DNA of 64,000 bases, taken from assembly GCF_965638725.1 (NCBI RefSeq), contig NC_134950.1:137631636-137695635 (forward strand), in the 5' to 3' direction. Numbering within the stretch: the first letter of the stretch is position 1; the number at the start of each line of letters is the position of its first letter. The stretch is from Aptenodytes patagonicus. Lineage: Eukaryota; Chordata; Aves; Sphenisciformes; Spheniscidae. A model generated the notes under the pieces. It worked only from the letters and a program-made list of their open reading frames with translations, was not told where the DNA came from and did no database searches. The position numbers and the translations under genes are program-made. Shown piece after piece: positions 26,661-38,990 of this stretch.

Positions 26661-29600
26661 ACTATAAACGTGCTTTTTCAGCTGTTTACTTTCCACTTCT
26701 TGCATGTTCCCTTTGCATTTTAATTCATCAGGAAGGCTTCTGTTTAGCTAAAAGGAGAGCTAGTGAGAGGTCGTAGACTGGGCAAGTGGATGCATAAGGC
26801 TACACTGGTCCTTGATGTTCTGATCATCACTTTCTGACTTGTGAAGCTGAAATGAGGAAGGATTTCCATAGCCTGATGGACAAAAAGGGTTCCTGTGGCT
26901 TCATGGTGCTTTTCTGTAAGCCGTCTGTTTAGGAAACATGAAAAGTAAAATGGGAAACAGTGGCAGATAAAATCTGAAAAGTCCAAGTTCTGGAAGGGGC
27001 CCACTGTATCTTTTTGTCTTCTTTTCTGAGTCAGTGTTAGAGAACTTTTCTCTGCTGGGAAAAAAAGAATGTTTATTTTTAAACCTTTGACTTCTTGCCC
27101 TCTTAAGTTCCTTTATTTTTCCTAGATTTTGCTGTCGAGCTTAAGACCAGCCATATAGCAATAAGTTCTATTATTGACTGAAAAACATAGCACCTGTGGT
27201 TTTAACTGCAGAATGGTATTGCAAGTTTTTTTCTTCTTTTTCATCCCTCTGAGCAGAACTATTTTGTAAAAGACCTAGTATGCATCATATATGGCCAGTG
27301 GGAAATTTTCCTGAATCCATTATTACTGAAAAGAGTACTGGGCTAAATATGTCTCTTAGTAACATTATGCAACTACCTAGATCTAGTTGTTTTTATCCAA
27401 TGATTAGTTTTAATTTAATTATTGATAAGATAATAGTTTTGAATATTAAAAGGCTATTAACTAGAACTCCCTGTTCTCTCAACTTCTTTAAAATATCTTT
27501 GCTATATTTGTCTTTGAATAATAAATCAAATAATATTAATACTTTCAAAAATACATGATGAAATTAAAACAGATGTGGTTTAAAATATTCTGAAGAAATT
27601 AACTCTGGTACTAAACAGTAAGTGAAAAAAAAATTACAAATTATGTGATTGCTTCAGAATGCATTAAGAAACTCCCTTTCAACACAGGCTTAGAGGAATG
27701 AGTCAAGAAATCCTGGAAAAAAACTCTCATAGCAATAAAGACTAAACCAAAACCACCATGGTTAATCTTTAACATCCTAGACTCCTTCTGAATGAATACT
27801 GTGTACTACTGTATATCTAGGTTTTAATTCACAATGTTGATTTTCTACCTGAGCTAAGTAAAATGAGATTTATATGTGTCCTTTTTTGTTTCTGAAAAGT
27901 AGGAGAGAAAATAGATTTGCCCAATTATTCAACCTTTCTGGAGCTAAAGTTAAAAGGGATTGTTCCATTCCTAACTTATTTTCTCTGGATCTGGTCTCAC
28001 AAATGAGATAATCCCAGAGAGGTTTAGCTTTGAAAGCAAAAGTGAGTGATTTGACTTTCCCTGAGTTTGTGAGCCAGGATTACCTAGCAATTAAAGAATT
28101 AAGCTAGTAGACCAGAGATGGCGGTTTTGTTCTTAGCTTTGCAACTAACATATTTTGGTGATCCAATGCAAATAGCTGAACCTACTTCCCTCTGGTTTAA
28201 CCCTTCACAAGGTGATATACTTACACATTTTGCAGGTGTACTATGTACATGTCTATACTTGCAGTTTAGACCATTCTACATGATGTTTGAATGGAAGCCA
28301 ATATGAAAAGACAGAGTAACAGAATAATATTACTCTCTACAACTCACTCACTCTAGTGTTAGCAAAACATGCCATAACCAGGACCCTGTATCTACGTGGG
28401 TAGCAGTAAATAATTGCAGGTCCTTTTTTAAGTGCTTACATAAGTGCACTTGTGGTCTGGGGTTATTTTAAATGCAACGATGAAGTTGTCTGTGATTCAC
28501 CATGTCCTTTGTGCAAATGAATTGACACTGTTGTTCCTCATCCTAGCCTGGGGAAAATCCCTAAAGGGGGGTGAGACTGTGTTATTCAGGAATTCTCTGA
28601 AGCTGGGCAAATCTGGAGCAAAGATGACCTGGGGGAGAACATGAAGAAACTGTGTTGAGATCAGTGAGTTTACAGAATAGGTGGAGTATGAGTCCTCATT
28701 CCTCTGTCTCTAGCCTTGAACATTCACTTGGGTGCATTTTTTATTTACTATTTGCTTTTAAAATTTACTACTTATGTACGGTTTTATTTACTATTGTGCC
28801 CTCAAACCACTGTGTCCATGAGTAGCACTACAATAGTTGCTACAACTTTTAGGTTCAGCCTTCCTGTATTATATTTTCCCTTCACGGGACAGAATTTGGA
28901 ATTTGAAAAATTAAAACCATTTTCAATCCCAAGAGCTCTGGGCTTCATCTGTGTACGATAACCTTCCCAGAACTAACTCTAGCTTCCTTCTAAATCTCCA
29001 GCCCTACTGGTGCGTAGGAAAGGGTTCACCTTCCCTCCACACCACCGCCATCAAGGCAGTGTGTGCTCACAAACTCCTGCTTCCCCTTCTCCAGCTAGGC
29101 TATGACTCCGTTTAACTCTTCTTCCCTTTAAAATATACTTTTTTGTCATGAAATGCATGAAAGATAAACTTTGCCTCATCTTCTGGTAATCCTTAAAGAG
29201 CCCAGTAATGTCTGGGCTTTCCCTCTTACTAGTCACAGAAGAAATATAAAGGAAGATTCAGTCCCTGCCTGGAAAATCTTCTAATCTAATGTTTGATGGG
29301 AAACAATATGTTTGTGATAAATCAGAAGGCATAAAAGAGGAAAGTCTCCCCTTCCTCTTCATGTTGGGGAGGGAATGGGAGAAACATTTCACCTCCACAA
29401 AAGTCATGTCTGGTCTTCTTCCTTGATAGTCAGGGCCAGGCCAGCACTTTCTCAGGTATTAACATACTCAGCTGCTCCTTATTTAGTTCTAAAAACCTTC
29501 TACTCATTCATGATAATTCCTACATTATAACTACTGATAAGCACCAATCTCTGCAGTATACCAAGATTTCGGTTTTGTCACAACTTAAAATACATAGAAA

Positions 29601-30980
29601 ATAGGAGGAAGAATAACAAGTGCAATGACCCGCCTACAGTGAGGAGGAGAGACTGCTTTAGTGTGGCTGTTACAAAAAAAATCCAGCATCTTGACTCATT
29701 GTTTATTTCTAATAACCTCAAAAGATTAATATGTTATTTTATTTTTACCCAAAACAAATAAAATTGCAGTGTCATATTAGCTATGTTGAACAAGTTAGTG
29801 TCTATGACACAATTACATGTGAGTTTCTTTGTTGAATGCACAACATAACAAGGTACCTGAAAATGAGATATTTTCTTGAATTCTAAGGGGAATAAACAAA
29901 GGCATCTCAAATAATAGTTAAAAACCTATATGTAAATTCTCCAGTATGTAGCGAATTGTGTAACTGGAAAAGACAAGCTTACACAAGATTTTGAAATAAC
30001 TGTATGCTTACCTTTCCCAAGTTTTTCTATCAAAAAATAGATTCTGTCATCTCAGTTGGCAGCGAGCAACATCTTCCACCACCTTTGAAACATTTTCTAA
30101 AGAAAATGCAGATTCAGGAGCATTCAAAACATTCAATCTCATACTTACCAAAAATATGAAAAGGAAAAATAAGACAGATTACTATTTTCTATGACACAGA
30201 TGATTAGAGATATATTAGACTGGCAATGTTTCTACTGCGAGTTTAGCATGAAAGGTATAAAAATTCTCAGGTTAGTCTCCTTCCCTGCACACATACACAT
30301 AGGAATCAAATAAATGGGTTTTAAAACATATGATTTAAGAAAATGTTTGAGTTTCTTTACCTTCTAGCTGTTGAGCCTATAAAAAGGTTCTATATAACTA
30401 ACACCAATTTAAGTAACTTTAACGTTGATGTTAATATGATTATTACTAATAACATCATGAATTGTTAAAATCAGTTACACTGACATTAATGATTCCTTTT
30501 TATTCTGTAATCCAGTCAAAATGATTGTGTGTAGACCAAAGTTACTGGGAAATGCATTGTTTTCTTCATCCTTCAAAATTCTAAAAATTAAACATTTTTG
30601 AGAGGAGTGTACTTTTAGATACCTCATTGAAGACCTGCCCTGCTAGAGCAGACTACAAATTCTAAGACTTTAAATATTCTAGATTGCTTATACATTTGGA
30701 TTAGAGTTGCCAAATTTCTTAAGGATTCTACCTATGCTTGAGCTCACTGCCAGGTAAAGTTAGTGCAGCTCTGAGCTGTTGTGCCAGAGCAAGGCCTGGG
30801 GATGGATAGCACTAACTGCAAAAAAAAAAATGGGCTATATAGTTAAAGAGAGAGAGACAAAAAATAAACAAACAGTGAGAAGTGGGAATTTGGGCAAAAG
30901 ACAGCTGAACCGAAGGAGGTGAGTAAAAGACTGAAGCCCAGGGAGGTAAGACTAAACCATGTTCCACATAGAAACTGAGC
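26661..30980. other. AT-rich intergenic DNA, no gene seen
   Basis: No coding exon, RNA gene or clear repeat family was recognised. The longest ATG-started frame (27,280-27,558, 92 residues) is AT-driven, rich in Asn, Ile, Leu and Lys, and matches no domain I know. Confidence 0.65.
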
Positions 30981-30984
30981 TAAC

Positions 30985-32588
30985 AAGCCTCTTTGCCTTA
31001 ATCTTTAATAGTAAGACCAGTTGTTCGTCAGGTACCCAGCCCCCTGAGCTGGAAGACAGGGACAGGGAGAAGAATGAAGTCCCTATAATCCAAAGGGAAA
31101 TGGTTAGTGACCTGCTACACCACTTAGACACACACAAGTCTATAGGGCTGGATAGTATCCACCCAAGGGTACTGAGGGAGCTGGCAGAAGTGCTCACCAA
31201 GCCACTTTCAATTATTTATCAACAGTCTTGGCTAACTGGGGAGGTCCCAGTTGACTGGGGGTTAGCAAATGTGACACCCGTCTACAAGAAGGGCCGGAAG
31301 GAGGATCTGGGGAACTACAGGCCTGTCCGTCTGACCTCGGTGCCGGGGAAGGTTATGGGGCAGATCATCTTGAGTGCCATCACGCGGCACGTACAGGGCA
31401 ACCAGGTGATCAGGCCCAGTCAGCATGGGTTTATGAAAGGCAGGTCCTGCTTGACTAACCTGATCTCCTTCTATGACAAGGTGACTCACTTAGTGGATGA
31501 GGGAAAGGCTGTGGATGTTGTCTACCTAGATTTTAGTAAAGCCTTTGACACCATTTCCCACAGCATTTTCCTGGAGAAACTGACTGCTCATGGCTTGGAC
31601 AGGCGTACTCTTTGCTGGGTAAAAAACTGGCTGGATGGCTGGGCCCGAAGAGCTGTGGTGAATAGAGTTAAATCCAGTTGGTGGCCGGTCACGAGTGGTA
31701 TTCCCCAGGGCTCAGTACTGGGGCCAGGTCTGTTTAATATCTTTATCAATGATCTGGACAAGGAGATCGAGTGCACCCTCAGTAAGTTTGCAGACGACAC
31801 CAAGTTGGGCGGGAGCGTTGATCTGCTCGAGGGTAGGAAGGCTCTGCAGAGGGACCTGGACAGGCTGGATCGATGGGCCCAGGCCAATTGTATGCATTCA
31901 ACAAGGCCAAGTGCCAGGTCCTGCACTTGGGTCACAACAACCCCATGCAGTGCTACAGGCTTGGGGAAGAGTGGCTGGAAAGCTGCCTGGCGGAAAAGGA
32001 CCTGGGGTGTTCGTCAACAGCCGGCTGAACATGAGCCGGCAGTGTGCCCAGGCGGCCAAGAAGGCCAATGGCATCCTGGCCTGTATCAGAAATAGTGTGG
32101 CCAGCAGGAGTAGGGGAGTGATTGTCCCCCTGTACTCGGCACTGGTGAGGCCGCACCTCGAATACTGTGTTCAGTTTTGGGCCCCTCACTACAAGAAGGA
32201 CATTGAGGTGCTGGAGCATGTCCAGAGAAGGGCAACGAGGCTGGTGAGGGGTCTGGAGAACAAGTCTTATGAGGAGTGGCTGAGGGAACTGGGGTTGTTT
32301 AGCCTGGAGAAAAGGAGGCTGAGGGGAGACCTCATCGCTCTCTACAACTACCTGAAAGGAGGTTGTAGCGAGGTGGGTGTCGGTCTCTTCTCCCAAGTAA
32401 CAAGTGATAGGACAAGAGGAAATGGCCTCAAGTTGCGCCAGGGAAGGTTTAGATTGGATATTAGGAAAAATTTCTTCTCTGAAAGGGTTGTCAAGCATTG
32501 GACCAGGCTGCCCAGGGAAGTGGTTGAGTCCCCATCCCTGGAGGTATTTCAAAGACATGTAGATGTGGCACTTAGGGACATGGTTTAG
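30985..32588 (+). pseudogene. CR1 ORF2 remnant: reverse transcriptase, single frameshift
   Basis: This is the remnant of the CR1 ORF2 protein, which in intact elements has an apurinic-type endonuclease followed by a reverse transcriptase that primes on nicked target DNA. Only the RT part and C-terminus remain. Visible RT blocks are the motif A aspartate in '[10 protein letters not shown]' (31,522-31,551), '[10 protein letters not shown]' (31,697-31,726) and the catalytic 'FADD' (within 31,787-31,807). The frame breaks near 31,895, where one base appears to be missing, and continues in another frame to 32,588. The second part contains the '[12 protein letters not shown]' and '[10 protein letters not shown]' blocks typical of CR1 C-termini. 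With no endonuclease and a frameshift, this copy cannot be autonomous. Confidence 0.85.
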
Positions 32589-32670
32589 TGGTGGACTTGG
32601 CAGTGTTAGGTTAATGGATGGACTCGATGATCTTAGAGGTCTTTTCCAACCTAAATGATTCTATGATTCT
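30985..32670 (+). mobile_element. CR1 LINE retrotransposon, 5' truncated, young copy
   Basis: A 5'-truncated CR1 non-LTR retrotransposon. It starts inside ORF2, downstream of where the endonuclease domain would be, runs through the reverse transcriptase and C-terminal region to a TAG stop at 32,586-32,588, then through a ~80-base 3' UTR to the tail ATGATTCTATGATTCT ending about 32,670. The reading frame is open over nearly its whole length apart from one frameshift, so the insertion is relatively recent. The 5' boundary is approximate: element-like sequence is clear from about 30,985, but a possible target duplication would place it at 30,941. It is in the same orientation as the copy at 48 kb and in the same direction as both genes. 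Confidence 0.9.
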
Positions 32671-33179
32671 AAGCCCAAGAAAGGGGGACAGGAGAAAGGA
32701 CAATTTAAGAGAGAAGAGATGGGACATGAAAGTAAATCATAACACAAAAAGAGACAGGACATTGATAAGGGCAGACCAGAGGGGATAAATCAGGTTGGAT
32801 CTAATTTGTCAGAAATGAGAAATGCCAATAAGTCACATTCCCTTAGTACACAGGAACAAATCATCTTCTCAATATGCTTTTGCTGTCATCTATGAAATCT
32901 TCTGGCAAAGTATGCCATCTTCCCTCAGGTCCTGATGGCAGAGGGGGGGATAACATTTGGCTTTATAGGTTTAAAGGCAGCAAGCAGCATGATGGATCTA
33001 AAGATTTCAGCCCTGCCACAGACATATGTGGGGATAATGTGACGGAACATAGGATGGAAGCTTTCATTTTGCAGTTTACTTTAAAAAGTCTAGCAAATAA
33101 CAATAAAACTGGTATGTATTTTAAAAATTACATTTGCAGAATCAAACCCTTCAAGTTAGTAAGCGATCAAAGGTGTCTC

Positions 33180-33240
33180 CATGTTGTTAACAACAACATG
33201 TTCCAGATATACATTAATAAACTACTTGATTAATGTATAT
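33180..33240. repeat. Two adjacent perfect hairpins
   Basis: The first hairpin has 9-bp arms CATGTTGTT (33,180-33,188) and AACAACATG (33,192-33,200) around three bases. The second has perfect 12-bp arms at 33,207-33,218 and 33,229-33,240 around a 10-base loop. Their function is unknown. They may be the debris of a small inverted-repeat element or chance in AT-rich DNA. Confidence 0.6.
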
Positions 33241-33403
33241 TACGTATAATTCATATAAGAATCATATACTACCTATGGAGGGGCCAAGTGCTCACAGCTG
33301 AGTAGTTTAACAGGATCTTCGTAAGGTTAAAAGGCTGTATAACACAAAAGCTCCTTAAAATTAAATTCTAGATAACTTAAATTTGAGCCCTCAATTCCAA
33401 TTC

Positions 33404-33470
33404 ACCATATTGTTCTATTTGCCATAATTGTTCTATTTCTATTTGCCATATTGTTCTATTTCTGCTTTCC
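33404..33470. repeat. Short tandem repeat of a TTGTTCTATTTGCCATA-like unit
   Basis: Three near-copies of a unit containing TTGTTCTATTT, two of them followed by GCCATA, are arranged head to tail with small insertions. It looks like local slippage duplication. Confidence 0.6.
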
Positions 33471-34350
33471 ACCTTCAAACAGAAACAACACTTACTCAGT
33501 CTCCATCTATCAAGCACATTGATATGGCAGCTGATAACGCGTGAGAAATGTTTTTGAAAAGCTCATATGAAATTATTAATCCTATCTTTAAATCATGGCT
33601 TATGTAGCACAGAAAAAAATTTGAAGGTGAATCACTGAGCAACAAGAAGGAAAGAACACTATTCATTATATTAGCAGCTTCTAATATGTCGAATGGGAAT
33701 GAAATGGAAATTCAGTGGGAAAGATACTATGTGATACTGTAATCGGAGACTATCATCATAAATATGTACAAAGCCACAAACTGTTAAGAGGCTATTCAGG
33801 ACTAGCAAGGAAAAAAATTCCATATCCTTAGGAGAGTATCAAAGCCAGAAGCTAGCAAGGCAGTGGATGGTTGAGAAGCTTGGCAAAGGAGACCCATTCT
33901 TTAGAGATGAGTTTCAGTGTAGGCCTCCTTGCTAGTTGCAGGAGATGCACCTGTGAACTATGAAAAATCATCTGGTAATTCCAGATTCTATAAAATGAAG
34001 CAGGTAATGTCCAGATTCTAAAAAATTAAAACAAAATAAAAGTTAGAAGATCCTACCTGGCATGTGTACTGTCAGTATTAGAAGATCCAAAGCTGCATAG
34101 GTCAAAAGACAAAATGGCTCATTTGACCCAAGGCGACCCCACCAAATGAAAAATGGAGCCTACATATAGGATTCTGGTAATGAATCTTGGTCCACCATTA
34201 TACATGCATTTATTCTGTTAATATATAAGAAAATCTTTAAGTAACTATAGCTTTCAGCCTAACATTTCCCAGCATTTTACAAATTGTGAGAAGTAGAAGA
34301 GAAAAAAGCATTAATTAATGGTTCTAGTACATAATTACATAATAATAAAA

Positions 34351-34364
34351 TTAATTAATTAATT
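34351..34364. repeat. (TTAA)n simple repeat
   Basis: TTAATTAATTAATT, a short self-complementary AT repeat like the one at 5,656. Confidence 0.75.
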
Positions 34365-37300
34365 GTAATGAAGATTTAGGGAAAAAATCTAGACTTCTAG
34401 GTAAACAATACACATTTTTATTGCATTCTATTTTCCACAAACAATATTTATATATCAAAATCGAGATGAAAGAAGCTATGTTTAAATAACGTTACATTTT
34501 TTCATTCATGCTGATAAAAAGCCAGGAAATTCAAAGTTAAGGCTCACATTCCAACCTTAATACATGTCCTGTTCTCAATCCCTCCCACCCCTAAGGTTAT
34601 GACTGAGGAAAAAAGTATCACTCATAAAACCTCGCAAGCATGATGAATCACATCACACCCTAACCACACCTATTCATTTCATTTGTCTATGATTTACCCA
34701 AGATTACACTTTCAAACTTTTTCTTCATCATTTGGTTCCGTATGGGGAAATATCAACAGCTACTTCTTTAAACTCTTCAAATGGTGTGTAATACAGCTGT
34801 AAATAGCAATGAATTGCACTTTACTGGCAGAACGTACCTAGTTTTATTAGGTTTTGCCCAAAATATTGAGTTTTGCTAATGATTTCCTGTGTCAGGGAAC
34901 AATGATGTTACTGAATGTCACATATTTGTCAGGGAGAGCCAAGTTGTGAAACCTGATCTTTGTAAGTAGGTGCTTGTATTCAAATTGGAGTCCTATTAAA
35001 GACAGGCTGTGACACAGGAATGCATTCATACAGTCAGATGCACGTAGGATCAGTGCCTGAAATTACTTCTGGGACCAGACTGTGATGCTTTGGCTTCACT
35101 GGATATATTCCGGTTTTACGAACAGAACCGGTCCCTACACTGGACTGGTACACTGGACTTCACCTGCTTTGTGAGTAGAGGGTACTCACATATATCATCA
35201 ACATAAGGAATAAAGTTAATTCTTATACTGTCTATACAGGTAAAGTATTTGGGGAAAAAAAGGTTGCAGAGAATTCTTACAGACTCAAATTCTAATCACT
35301 GCACCCAAATATATCCAGTTGTGTTTGCCCACATACTCTAGATATATATTTTACTGGATTTTTTTTTTAGTGTTTATTCATAAACTGCTAATTCTAGAGC
35401 CAAGGTTCATCCCACAGTACTGAAGTTATCTGAGTTAGAAGTCAGTATCCCCAAGCTCCTTAAACAGTCCACCAGGGGACAGATTTCAAGTGGACTGCAG
35501 AGTCCACTACAGGTGCTCACAACTCTGCAGGACTCAGAGTGTCTCCATGATAACCTGATACTTGGATAAGAGCCAGCAGTTAGATAATATGAGCCCATTT
35601 CTAGTATCCATTTTATTTTTCTTAACTGATGGAGTCAGTTAATTCTTTCCGCACATGAGACCTGCAGAAGTCAAAGTGAGGTAACCTTGTCCTCCGTACA
35701 CTTCACCTATCTCCAACATACCAAAGGCTTTCCCAGCTGTTTCAACCATCAAGGCACTGCTTCCTCCAGTCTACATTAGCTTTGACTTTGACTTTAGCAG
35801 TCTCCTCCTTTCTGGTTTCATTGCAAACCACTCAAAACAGTACTGACCAATTCATCTAATACTTTTTGTTTGGCCTCCTTCAGCTTCACAACTGACTCAG
35901 ACATAAACTCTTTGAACATAAACTCTGTCACAGTCCAATGTTCCCTGCCTGTATAATCTCATAATGCATTGAAACATCAGAGGTCTCCTTCACCCTTCCA
36001 GCGATGCCACATTCAATCACATTTTGCTCTGCTTTCATCTTAAAACTACTATATTCTTCTAGTAGCAAAATAACCAGTCTTCAGCTAGCTTTGCTTAAAT
36101 ACTTCCTTTTTGTATTAATTCATCAGCGGTGCCCATAGTGCCTTCCTCTCTACCACTGATTGAGCAAGTGTCAAGGTAATATATTGTCCAAACTCTGTCC
36201 ATTCCCTTGCAAGTTGGCCCCATCTCCACATATATATATTACACTGCTGTGGCCTGGTCTGTCAGGAATGCAAACTGTGAGCTCAGAAGGACAGGAACTG
36301 CCCTGTGTTTTGAGGTAATGAGGTCCTGATCCACAGACATTACTGTAATTTTAAGGTTTAACAAGAAGATCAGACAGCTGCAATGTCAGTAAGTTGAGAG
36401 AGACAGCATTAGTCTGTTACACACTACATCTGTTTCTGTTATTCGGGCCAGAGTTTGAGAATGATAGCAACTCCCTGACTATTAATGGATCAATTAAAGG
36501 AGAGAATTTTTCCCATTTTACAAGAAAAGTGTGTAGATATTTTTTTCAGTTACATATCTAACTTTTTGTGGTTTCTAGAGTAGACAGTAACTTTCAAGCT
36601 CCTTGCTTACCGAGTCATACCTGATGGACAATGCCCCCTTCTTTCAGCATCCCAGGATCACCACTGACTTGCGGTGAATTTTCCAGTAAGGTACAGGTCA
36701 CTTAAAATCTATAACATCTCAATCAGTAATGCTAAGTCATCAGAGTGGCTGTCTTTTCCTGTGTGGTAATGTGGAAAATTATCAGCACAGGGACTCAGCA
36801 CTCAGCACACAGGGTTATAAAAGGAGTAAAACTATTTCCATAGAAGTATGCTGAATTAAAATGCATGTTGCCCTCGTTCCTGCTAGTACAAAGAATATTG
36901 GATTTGTTATATAGGGAGACTTGTTAAGAGGCACTGATTTTCAAAATTGTTAACAACTGGGACATAATCAGGGGTGGGCAGAAGAGGATATATATGTTTT
37001 TCTGATAGGACTAATAGATCAGAAAAGCTGTTATGGTTTGGGTTTTAAATCCAAACCCTGCATGAGCATCAAGAATCATATCATAGATATTTCTGAAGAA
37101 AAATAATTATGGAAATAGCTGCAGAGTGACTCGAAGATGTAGTCATCAGTGCTCAGCATCTGTAAGCATCTTGTGAGCAAATTTTTTGTGATAAACAAGT
37201 GAAATGAAAAGTTAGGATAAGAGGTGGGTGAAGGAAGGTAAACAATCATAAAGCAAACTGTATTCTTAGTTAAAACAAACCTAGAACACACGTTTGAGCA

Positions 37301-38192
37301 CCTGATCTGGTCTGAGAAGATTTCAAAGTATAAAGCAGCCTCTCATGAGAGTTCGTCCTCCTTCCCCTACATTGTTGCATTGTCTACGCACTGAAAACCT
37401 GTCCCCTGCAGCATTGGATATTCATTATGCATTTCCTCAGCTCCATACTTTCTCCAATGTGATAAAAATCACCAAATATGAAAAAATGTTCAAAAACATA
37501 CCTCAAATCACAGTTCATTGAGCTTATTATACATAATTTAAAATAGTTAACATGAGAGAATAATCAATATTTTAGCAAAAATAAGAGGGAAAAAAAACAG
37601 GAAACAAAGCAGCAATAAAAAAAAATCAGTTTGACAGGAGGATTCATTTTGGCTACAAGTCTTCATTTTCTGCTAGGACCTCCCAATCCTGGCTTAGTCC
37701 TGGCTTTAGTGCTTCCTTTAAGGATTCAGTGACAGGCATACCCTGCATTAATCTTTTATGGTTTATGTTATATCGCTTTGTGGTGCAGTACTGACTCAAT
37801 AACCTTCTCCCTTTACGTTCTTGCAATACAAAACGCTTCTGGTTCCGGTTGTCTTTGTAGTTTTTGTCCTGCAAAAATTTGAAACTAGAGATGTGAACAA
37901 GAGTTTCTGAAGAGACCGTGGGGAAGGGCTGCTCTATCCTCTTCTAAATGCCGGTTTCCCACACGACAGTAAATTCATGTGAAGATTGACACAGAGCTGA
38001 CGAATTCACATTTCTCCATTCATTTCTTTCATTATCTGAAGTATTTGTATTTCGCCGATAATTTTGCACGCTGTGGTGACACATCTTTGCTGGCATTTGT
38101 CCTTAATTTATATCTCCGTGTCTTTAAACGAAATATTTGCCACCTCACCTAAAAGGAGCTCAAATAAGTTACATTCCTCTGCGGATCGATCA

Positions 38193-38203
38193 TAAATATT
38201 TAC
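38193..38203. promoter_or_regulatory. Candidate forkhead (FOX) site upstream of FERD3L
   Basis: TAAATATTTAC fits the forkhead consensus RYAAAYA on one strand and a near-consensus on the other. Forkhead factor Foxa2 is reported to act upstream of the mouse FERD3L orthologue (Nato3) in floor plate, so a FOX site 2 kb upstream is of interest. A single short motif in AT-rich DNA is weak evidence. Confidence 0.25.
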
Positions 38204-38489
38204 CTGATCTTTGGTCCACCGAGCGTTTTTATGTAACACTTAACATTTAGAGCTCTTCAACTTACTGTTACTTTTGGATGCTCTCTAGTCAACACTTCTC
38301 TTAACAGACTTTTACAGCTCCTCTTTGCCTTATCAGTTCATTCACCAGGTGTTCTAATGAACGATACGCATCATAAATAAGCACTTCTCTGAGCGACACT
38401 CTCCCTGTTCGCTAGTAAGAATAAAAGCAGTCTCCCCGCTATTTGCTCTTTATTTAGCCTTAGGCATGCCATTAAATCATTAAAGCGGA

Positions 38490-38990
38490 CACAACGCCGC
38501 CGAGCACTGCCGCAGCAGCGGCGGCGGCGGTGGTGCGACAGGATGGGGAGAGGTCGGTCGTCGGCCCGGAGGAAGGGTGGGGAGGGAAGGTCCCCCCTTC
38601 TGCAGGGCCGCCGGGTACCTGCAGTGCCGCGGCCGCCGCCGCTCCGGAGCTGTCCAATGTAGCTCCGCTCCCGCTCACCTTCCGCACCCCCCCCCCTCGG
38701 CGCCGCTCCGCGCCGCGCAGCCAGCGCCCTGCCCGCCCCCCGCTCCGACAGCCCGCGGAGCCGGGGGGGGGGGTGAGCTGGGAGGGGAAGTGTCTTTCCC
38801 GCGGCATCTTTCCCGGGAAAAGGGGATGCGTGGTTCGCTCACTGTGTTGTAAAGGACGGCAGATCCTGGTCCGCGGTCGGAAATGTTTGCGGTCCTGTAG
38901 GCAAACAGGAAGGATTTTCGCGGAGCGGGATCCTTCGGCCGCCCCCACCCGCCTCCTTTGATCTGATGGGCTTTGAAATCCCCTTAGAAA
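38490..38990. other. CpG island, 1.2 kb upstream of FERD3L
   Basis: An abrupt block of very GC-rich, CpG-dense DNA between AT-rich flanks. It includes a (GGC)n-like run at 38,519-38,532 and a poly-G tract near 38,763. CpG islands in vertebrates normally mark promoters or polycomb-regulated developmental regions. It is separated from FERD3L by about 1 kb of less GC-rich DNA. It could be a distal part of the FERD3L promoter domain or the start of an unannotated transcript. The long open frames inside it are GC-driven, with Ala, Pro, Gly and Arg runs, and overlap on both strands. Confidence 0.75.

Larger units (their letters stand above)
32671..38480. other. AT-rich intergenic DNA, no gene seen
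   Basis: No gene could be supported. Small repeats lie at 33,180-33,240 (two hairpins), 33,404-33,470 (tandem 16-base motif) and 34,351-34,364 (TTAA). A forkhead-type motif TAAATATTTAC lies at 38,193-38,203, 2 kb upstream of FERD3L. A 73-codon minus-strand frame at 37,653-37,874 shows no known domain. Confidence 0.6.

Noticed and set aside
31953-32558. 201-codon frame antisense to the CR1 ORF2
   Set aside because: Shadow of the LINE coding strand. The same shadow recurs at the 48-kb copy.
38472-38948. 158-codon minus-strand frame in the CpG island
   Set aside because: Runs of Ala, Pro, Gly and Arg come from GGC/CCG repeats. An overlapping plus-strand frame is just as long, and no domain is recognisable.
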